From Propionivibrio soli (GTDB lineage: Bacteria > Pseudomonadota > Gammaproteobacteria > Burkholderiales > Rhodocyclaceae): a stretch of 64,000 nucleotides of DNA. The notes below the pieces were generated by a model. That model was not told where the DNA came from, made no database searches, and saw only the letters and a program-made list of their open reading frames with translations. The stretch lies in the NCBI RefSeq assembly GCF_025770765.1, contig NZ_JANZKY010000005.1, positions 124,001 to 188,000 of the forward strand. Direction: 5' to 3'. Below, one piece after another: positions 57,905 to 64,000 of this stretch; position 1 is the first letter of the stretch, and each line of letters starts with the position of its first letter. Position numbers and translations under genes: made by a program.

Positions 57905-59572
57905 TTAGGTTCTCGAAGACTCCACGGCATACTTTTCGCGCATTTCCCGCTTGTTGATCTTGCCGACGCTCGTCTTGATCAAAGCCTTGACGAAGCGGAC
58001 TTGCAGCAGGATACCGTGGCGCGAAACACCTGTCGTCTCAATGAGGTGGGCCGCGAAATTGCGCAACGCGTGCTCGGTCACCTTCCCTTCGAATTCGGGT
58101 TTCAGCACAACGAGAGCGACCGGGCGCTCGCCCCACTTTTCATCCGGCACACCGATCACCGCGACTTCATGAACGGCGTCGTGCTTGGAGACCACATCTT
58201 CGAGAAGAAGCGAGGAGGTCCATTCCCCCGCCGTCTTGATCACGTCCTTGATCCGGTCAGTGATCTTGATGTAGCCGCGACTATCGATATTCCCGATGTC
58301 CTGCGTGTGCAGATAACCACCTGCCCAGAGCTCTTCCGAAGCCTGGGTCGCCTCTCGGTAGCCTTGCGTCAGCCACGGCGAACGGACCACCAGCTCGCCA
58401 GTCGCCACACCGTCGTGGGCAACGTCCCTCATTTCGGGGGTCACGATCCGCAAGTCGACCAGAGGCAATGGCAGGCCGGTCTTGCTCCGAATCTGTGCCT
58501 GTTCATCAAACGGAGCCTGCATATCCGCCGACCCCAGGTGGGCAATGGAAAGGACCGGGCAGGTTTCTGACATGCCGTAGCCCGTAAGAAGATCCACGCC
58601 GCGCTTGAGTGCCGCCGTCGCCAGACTCGGGGACATTGCAGAACCGCCTATCAGAACCTTCCAGCCGGAGAGATCGAACTTCTCGGAGCCTGGGTGGCTG
58701 AACAGCATCTGCATGATCGACGGGACGCAATGCGAGAAGGTCACCTTCTCGCTTGTAATGAGCTGCAGCAAGGTCCCCGGCAGGTAACGACCGGGGTAAA
58801 CCTGCTTGAGTCCCAGGAGCGTCGCCACGTAGGGGAACCCCCAGGCGTGCACATGGAACATCGGGGTGATCGGCATGTACACGTCTTCGCGATGCAGCCG
58901 CCCGTTTGCCGGTGCACTGCCGACGCACGTGGCCACGCCGAGCGTGTGCAACACCAACTGGCGATGGCTGAAATAGACCCCCTTGGGAAGCCCCGTCGTG
59001 CCGGTCGTGTAGAAAGCGGTTGCCTGGGCGTTCTCATCGAAGTCAGGAAAGACAAAGTCGGGAGCCGATTGCGCGAGCAACTGCTCGTATTCGGCGGCGA
59101 ATTCCACCGGGGCGGCCTGCACCGCATCAGGTGTGTCGTCGATCAGAACGAATCGCTTGATTGTCTCCAACCGATCCGCGATGGGCGCCAACAGCGAAAA
59201 GAATTCCCGATTGACGAGCAGAACGTCGGCTGCCCCATGATTTAGTGTGTACAGAATCTGTTCCGCTGACAGCCGGACATTCACCGTCTGGAGGACAGCG
59301 CCCATCATCGGGATCGCAAAAAAACACTCGAGATAGCGGTGGCTGTCCCAGTCCATTACGGCCACCGTGTGACCCGGTTCGACGCCAAGACGCGCAAGGC
59401 CGTCAGCTAGACGGCCGATACGCTCATACAACGTGCGGTACGAATAACGGAACTTGCCTTGGTAACTGATTCCCTGTTCCGGCGCGATCGCCAGCGGTGT
59501 ATGGAGGAGATGCTTGATGAGCAGCGGATACGAGTAAGCGGATGGTGTGCCTGTGATTATTTTGACGGGCAT
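57905..59572 (-). CDS. Fatty acid--CoA ligase (AMP-forming)
   Basis: 555 residues from the ATG at 59572. ANL-superfamily motifs: phosphate loop ATAFYTTGTTGLPKGVYFSHRQL, PMFHVHAWGFPY, GYGMSETCP, TQDIGNIDSRGYIKITDRIKDVIKTAGEW, and the A10 lysine in TSVGKINKREMR. The closest type is the medium/long-chain AlkK-like clade. In the hinge region the usual Gly-Gly-Glu-Trp reads AGEWTSSLLLED, a mild variation. It activates fatty acids with CoA and ATP. A single-gene unit with its own terminator, divergent from gltA. Confidence 0.9.
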   Translation of the reverse strand: MPVKIITGTPSAYSYPLLIKHLLHTPLAIAPEQGISYQGKFRYSYRTLYERIGRLADGLARLGVEPGHTVAVMDWDSHRYLECFFAIPMMGAVLQTVNVRLSAEQILYTLNHGAADVLLVNREFFSLLAPIADRLETIKRFVLIDDTPDAVQAAPVEFAAEYEQLLAQSAPDFVFPDFDENAQATAFYTTGTTGLPKGVYFSHRQLVLHTLGVATCVGSAPANGRLHREDVYMPITPMFHVHAWGFPYVATLLGLKQVYPGRYLPGTLLQLITSEKVTFSHCVPSIMQMLFSHPGSEKFDLSGWKVLIGGSAMSPSLATAALKRGVDLLTGYGMSETCPVLSIAHLGSADMQAPFDEQAQIRSKTGLPLPLVDLRIVTPEMRDVAHDGVATGELVVRSPWLTQGYREATQASEELWAGGYLHTQDIGNIDSRGYIKITDRIKDVIKTAGEWTSSLLLEDVVSKHDAVHEVAVIGVPDEKWGERPVALVVLKPEFEGKVTEHALRNFAAHLIETTGVSRHGILLQVRFVKALIKTSVGKINKREMREKYAVESSRT

Positions 59573-59780
59573 GGAAACGTCCCTGTTAACCCTCGGAGGC
59601 GACATCTTACCCCGCGCACCGGCCGGCAACCAAAGCGGAAAGAGGAGACATGAGTCTGTGCCGCGCCGCACTGATTAAGGGGTTTCGGCAAAGTCCCCTT
59701 GTCACGGAGCCTTCGGGAAACGATACTCATAGGTTTGGTTACCGATTTCTCGATTTTTCCACCCTCCCCTCCTTGATGCC

Positions 59781-61076
<1,296 letters not shown>

Positions 61077-61127
61077 AGCGTCCTGCCCAAGCCGACTGCT
61101 CGAAAGTCGGCTGGGCCGCCTCACCGA

Positions 61128-61172
61128 CCTCAGCGCCCTCTCGATTGGTCCCCAATCGGGGAACCGCTGAGG
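61128..61172. repeat. Nested inverted repeat between convergent gltA and PAP2 gene
   Basis: Outer arms CCTCAGCG/CGCTGAGG and inner arms GATTGG/CCAATC around a three-base loop, separated by seven-base internal loops. Another hairpin, AGCCGACT-N7-AGTCGGCT, lies just before it at about 61090-61112. No T-tract, but position suggests a shared transcription end. Confidence 0.45.
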
Positions 61173-61184
61173 GTCAACAACCGG

Positions 61185-61958
61185 CTAGCGCGTATTCAGC
61201 GCCACCTGCCGGGCCGCAGGGCCAGGCGCCCCCGTTAATTGCCGAGAGAAAACGGCGATCAGGCCGACGATCAGTACGCTGCTAATCCATGCCGTGGCGA
61301 GCGTGTGTGAAAGGAAATGCTGGCCGCGCATCTGCTGCACCCAGCCGAGGAATAGCCCGACTCCCATACCGCCCAGAAAGACCACTGACGCCCGCCTGGG
61401 GTTGTGCGGCAGCCATAAGACGGCCAGAGCGGACAGCCACATCGCGGCGCTGGCATGGCCGGCAGGGAAACAACGTCCCGCTTGCCAGCCGTCGGGAATA
61501 GCGTCCAGCAGCCGAAGAAGCGGCCAGTCGCCGCCGTACCGGTCGATGCCCCACGGGCAATGAAGATTCGAATGACTTTTCAAGGTCCGGACTACGAGCG
61601 GCTCACAGAACGCTGCCAGGCCAAGAACGCGTAAACGTGCCCGATGCACGGAATCCTTCGATAAAGGACGGATCGCATCAATGATCATTGCGCCCATGAG
61701 CGCAAATCCCGACCAGACAAGAACGTTCTTTACCCACCCGTGCATGAAATTGCGGGCAAACCACGTCTTGTCCCATGGGAAGACCTGTCGCTGGGTATCG
61801 AAGTAGTAATCCGCGAGGATCGTATCGAGGTCCGTATATTGGGCCAGGACGACGATCACGACCGCCGAGATGATGAGGAGCACCGAGAGTCTCAGGCACC
61901 AGTCCCGCAATACTGTTCGTTGTGCCTCGTACTCAGATTCCAGATGCCACCCAACCAT
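61185..61958 (-). CDS. PAP2-family membrane phosphatase
   Basis: 257 residues from the ATG at 61958, preceded by GGAAGG; an ATG at 61976 is possible. Five to six membrane segments. Motifs: lysine/proline region RTLKSHSNLHCPWGIDRYGG, catalytic CFPAGHASAAMWLS in place of PSGH, and MRGQHFLSHTLATAW. The final Asp of the classical SRX5HX3D motif is replaced by Thr. The subgroup includes lipid A and undecaprenyl-pyrophosphate phosphatases; the exact substrate cannot be decided. Confidence 0.82.
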   Translation of the reverse strand: MVGWHLESEYEAQRTVLRDWCLRLSVLLIISAVVIVVLAQYTDLDTILADYYFDTQRQVFPWDKTWFARNFMHGWVKNVLVWSGFALMGAMIIDAIRPLSKDSVHRARLRVLGLAAFCEPLVVRTLKSHSNLHCPWGIDRYGGDWPLLRLLDAIPDGWQAGRCFPAGHASAAMWLSALAVLWLPHNPRRASVVFLGGMGVGLFLGWVQQMRGQHFLSHTLATAWISSVLIVGLIAVFSRQLTGAPGPAARQVALNTR

Positions 61959-62135
61959 CACGGACCGACCTTCCATTTTGTTGTTGAAGCGCTGAGTATC
62001 GGCCGCCGGCCTTAACCGGATCTTAAACGCATCACGGTGAGAACCGGAAACAATAAATCTCCGTCAGCCGGGAAATCTGAACTCGGCCTTACAATCACTG
62101 CTCCAAACCGTTGCCGCGCTTCCCCGGGATGCTCT

Positions 62136-63359
62136 ATGTTTCGCACTCTGAATACGCCCGCCATATGGGCCATTACGCTGTCCGCTGCGGGCATTCTCAT
62201 GATCACGATGGGCGCCCGCCAGTCGATCGGCCTTTTCCTGGCGCCCATTGATACCGCTACGGGCCTTGGGATCGCGTCGATCAGTTTCGCGATGGCCGTA
62301 GGGCAGTTCGCGTGGGGAGCCATCCAACCCGTGGCCGGCGCTGTGGCCGACCACTGGGGATCGAAACGGGTGTTGCAGGTTGGTATCGTCCTCCTCGTGC
62401 TCGGCAGCGCCCTGACACCGTTCATGAACACCACCTGGGGCCTCGTGTTTTCGCTCGGGCTGCTTTCAGCCATCGGTTCAGGCGCAGGGAGTTTCTCAGT
62501 TCTCATCGGCGCGGCGGCTAGCCGCTTGCCGGTTCATGCACGCGGCGCAGCATCGGGGGTAATCAACGCGGGCGGATCCTTCGGTCAGTTCGTCTTCGCC
62601 CCGATACTGCAAAAGCTTATCCAGGCGCTGGGTTGGGCAAACGCTTTTTGGGCCCTTGCCTTGGCGACGTTGGGCGCTCTACCCCTGATCGGTGTGTTGG
62701 CGCGTACTCCAGGGCATGTGGGCCAAGCGGCCACGGGTGCGGACGAACCCAAGCTCGGACAAAGCGTGCGAAATGCCTTGAAGGACCGGAGCTATCTGTT
62801 GCTACACGCCGGCTTTTTCACGTGCGGTTTCCATATCGCGTTTCTGGTCACCCATCTGCCAGGCGAAGTTAATCTGTGCGGACTCCCTCCCTCGGTGGCG
62901 AGCTGGTCGTTGGCGATCATCGGAGCAGCAAACATCGTCGGCAGCCTCTATGCCGGGGCGTGGATTGCACGCTACCGGAGCAAATACGTACTCTCCTGGA
63001 TGTACGCGTCGCGCGCCGCCTTGATCGCGCTCTATCTCCTGTCGCCACGAACCGACGTTACCTTCTATCTGTTCGCAGCCGGGCTCGGCTTCACCTGGCT
63101 GGCTACCGTGCCGCCCACCGCGTCGATCATCGGCAAGCTGTTCGGCGTCCGCTACCTCGGAACGTTGTTCGGCCTCACGCTGCTGTCGCATCAGACCGGC
63201 GGCTTTCTCGGTGCGTGGCTCGGAGGAATCGCCATCACGCGATTCGGTGACTACACGTGGATGTGGTACGGGGATATCGTCCTCGCCTGCTTGGCCGCGA
63301 TCGTCAATCTGCCCATTCGGGAGGCCCCGGTGCAGCAAGCCGCGTTGGCGACGTCTTGA
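62136..63359 (+). CDS. MFS transporter
   Basis: 407 residues from the ATG at 62136; an upstream in-frame ATG at 62037 gives a non-hydrophobic extension. Twelve predicted helices, motif A as VAGAVADHWGSKRVLQVGIVLL and a later LPVHARGAASGVINAGGSFGQFVFAPI. It is similar to the oxalate/formate antiporter or YbfB-like group of small-solute MFS carriers. Substrate unknown. Upstream intergenic sequence is short (about 180 bases) and shared with the PAP2 gene. Confidence 0.85.
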   Translation: MFRTLNTPAIWAITLSAAGILMITMGARQSIGLFLAPIDTATGLGIASISFAMAVGQFAWGAIQPVAGAVADHWGSKRVLQVGIVLLVLGSALTPFMNTTWGLVFSLGLLSAIGSGAGSFSVLIGAAASRLPVHARGAASGVINAGGSFGQFVFAPILQKLIQALGWANAFWALALATLGALPLIGVLARTPGHVGQAATGADEPKLGQSVRNALKDRSYLLLHAGFFTCGFHIAFLVTHLPGEVNLCGLPPSVASWSLAIIGAANIVGSLYAGAWIARYRSKYVLSWMYASRAALIALYLLSPRTDVTFYLFAAGLGFTWLATVPPTASIIGKLFGVRYLGTLFGLTLLSHQTGGFLGAWLGGIAITRFGDYTWMWYGDIVLACLAAIVNLPIREAPVQQAALATS

Positions 63360-63506
63360 AGCATTAGAATAGCGGCTCTTCGCACCCGCGCTGCACGATG
63401 CGCCGCATAGAGCAGTCGGCATGTTGAGCGGTAAAGCGGAACAATAACGTGACTGCGGCGCGACCGCCGGTAACGCCCGGCGCCGTAGCACGATTTGAGG
63501 CTCAGG

Positions 63507-64000
63507 ATGAAACCATCTCGTACCGAATTCATTTCCGTGCGCGGTCGGCGCTATCACGTCAGGACGTGGGGCGACGACAATGCGCCGACACTCTTTTTCT
63601 TGCACGGCTGGGGCGATGTTGGGGCCTCATTCCAGTTCACGATGGACGAAATGCAGCGAGACTGGCGTGTCATCGCGCCAGACTGGAGAGGTTTCGGCCT
63701 GACACAATGGAATGACGGCGCGTACTGGTTTGCCGACTACATCGCGGACCTCGATATCCTGCTCGAACGCTACTCGCCGGGGAAGGCGGCCCGAATCATC
63801 GGACACAGCCTCGGCGGAATCGTGGCCGGACTCTACGCCGGAATCCGGCCCGCCCGTGTCGAACGCCTAGCGATGCTCGAAGGTTTCGCGCCCTGGATCC
63901 CCGTCCCCGGCGAAACGCCGACGCGCTTCGAAAAGTGGCTGCAGCAGATCCGCGACGACAACTCGGCATTCCGCCAGTATCAACGCCGCGAGGAGTTCGC
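63507..64000 (+). CDS. Alpha/beta hydrolase (3' end outside window)
   Basis: ATG at 63507 with GAGG upstream; the frame stays open to the right edge (164 codons). Oxyanion-hole motif FFLHGWGD, APDWRGFG, and the nucleophile elbow GHSLGG with Ser near residue 101. The Asp/His of the triad lie beyond the edge. Family members include esterases and hydrolases; no substrate can be named. Confidence 0.85.
   Translation, partial: MKPSRTEFISVRGRRYHVRTWGDDNAPTLFFLHGWGDVGASFQFTMDEMQRDWRVIAPDWRGFGLTQWNDGAYWFADYIADLDILLERYSPGKAARIIGHSLGGIVAGLYAGIRPARVERLAMLEGFAPWIPVPGETPTRFEKWLQQIRDDNSAFRQYQRREEF

Overview
The window looks like the chromosome of a betaproteobacterium. The main evidence is the order mrcA / pilMNOPQ - aroK - aroB - dgt near gltBD, a gammaproteobacterial/betaproteobacterial type LexA box, the glmU-glmS pair, the cyaY/lptM-lysA arrangement and moderately high GC. 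I see no rRNA, tRNA, CRISPR array or prophage. The order (Rhodocyclales, Burkholderiales, Nitrosomonadales) cannot be fixed from the sequence alone.

Left third (1-20.8 kb), mostly accessory functions: an SOS mutasome (imuA-imuB, running off the left edge) behind a near-perfect LexA box; an MFS transporter behind an OmpR-family two-component system; divergent from that system, an Ais-like phosphatase and an ArnT-like glycosyltransferase, with an OmpR-type direct repeat between them; an ornithine-lipid operon (olsB-olsA); a chemoreceptor; and a complete 2-aminoethylphosphonate (AEP) catabolic island. In that island phnC-D-E-A-(Zn-ADH)-W is divergent from a GntR/FCD regulator followed by phnY and a truncated EamA-type transporter. 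PhnW converts AEP to phosphonoacetaldehyde, PhnY oxidises it to phosphonoacetate, and PhnA hydrolyses that to acetate and phosphate.

Middle (20.8-38.5 kb): three small unknown genes, ppx, a gap holding a possible 27-residue ORF, then a membrane/winged-helix protein of unknown role upstream of glmU-glmS (amino sugar synthesis), gltB-gltD (glutamate synthase, with a terminator-like hairpin in its leader) and divergent pntA-pntB (transhydrogenase).

Right part (38.5-64 kb): dgt, aroB and aroK; a decayed IS3-family element between aroK and pilQ; the type IV pilus assembly operon pilMNOPQ, whose pilQ end is noticeably AT-richer than its surroundings; the divergent penicillin-binding protein gene mrcA; cyaY, lptM, lysA; a lipoprotein adaptor plus RND pump; hslR; an AEC transporter; an acyl-CoA ligase; citrate synthase; a PAP2 membrane phosphatase; another MFS transporter; and an alpha/beta hydrolase cut by the right edge.

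No clearly new multi-gene system was found. The least explained items are the membrane-anchored winged-helix protein upstream of glmUS, the gltB leader hairpin, the Zn-alcohol dehydrogenase inside the phosphonate operon, and the small genes between 20.8 and 24.6 kb.
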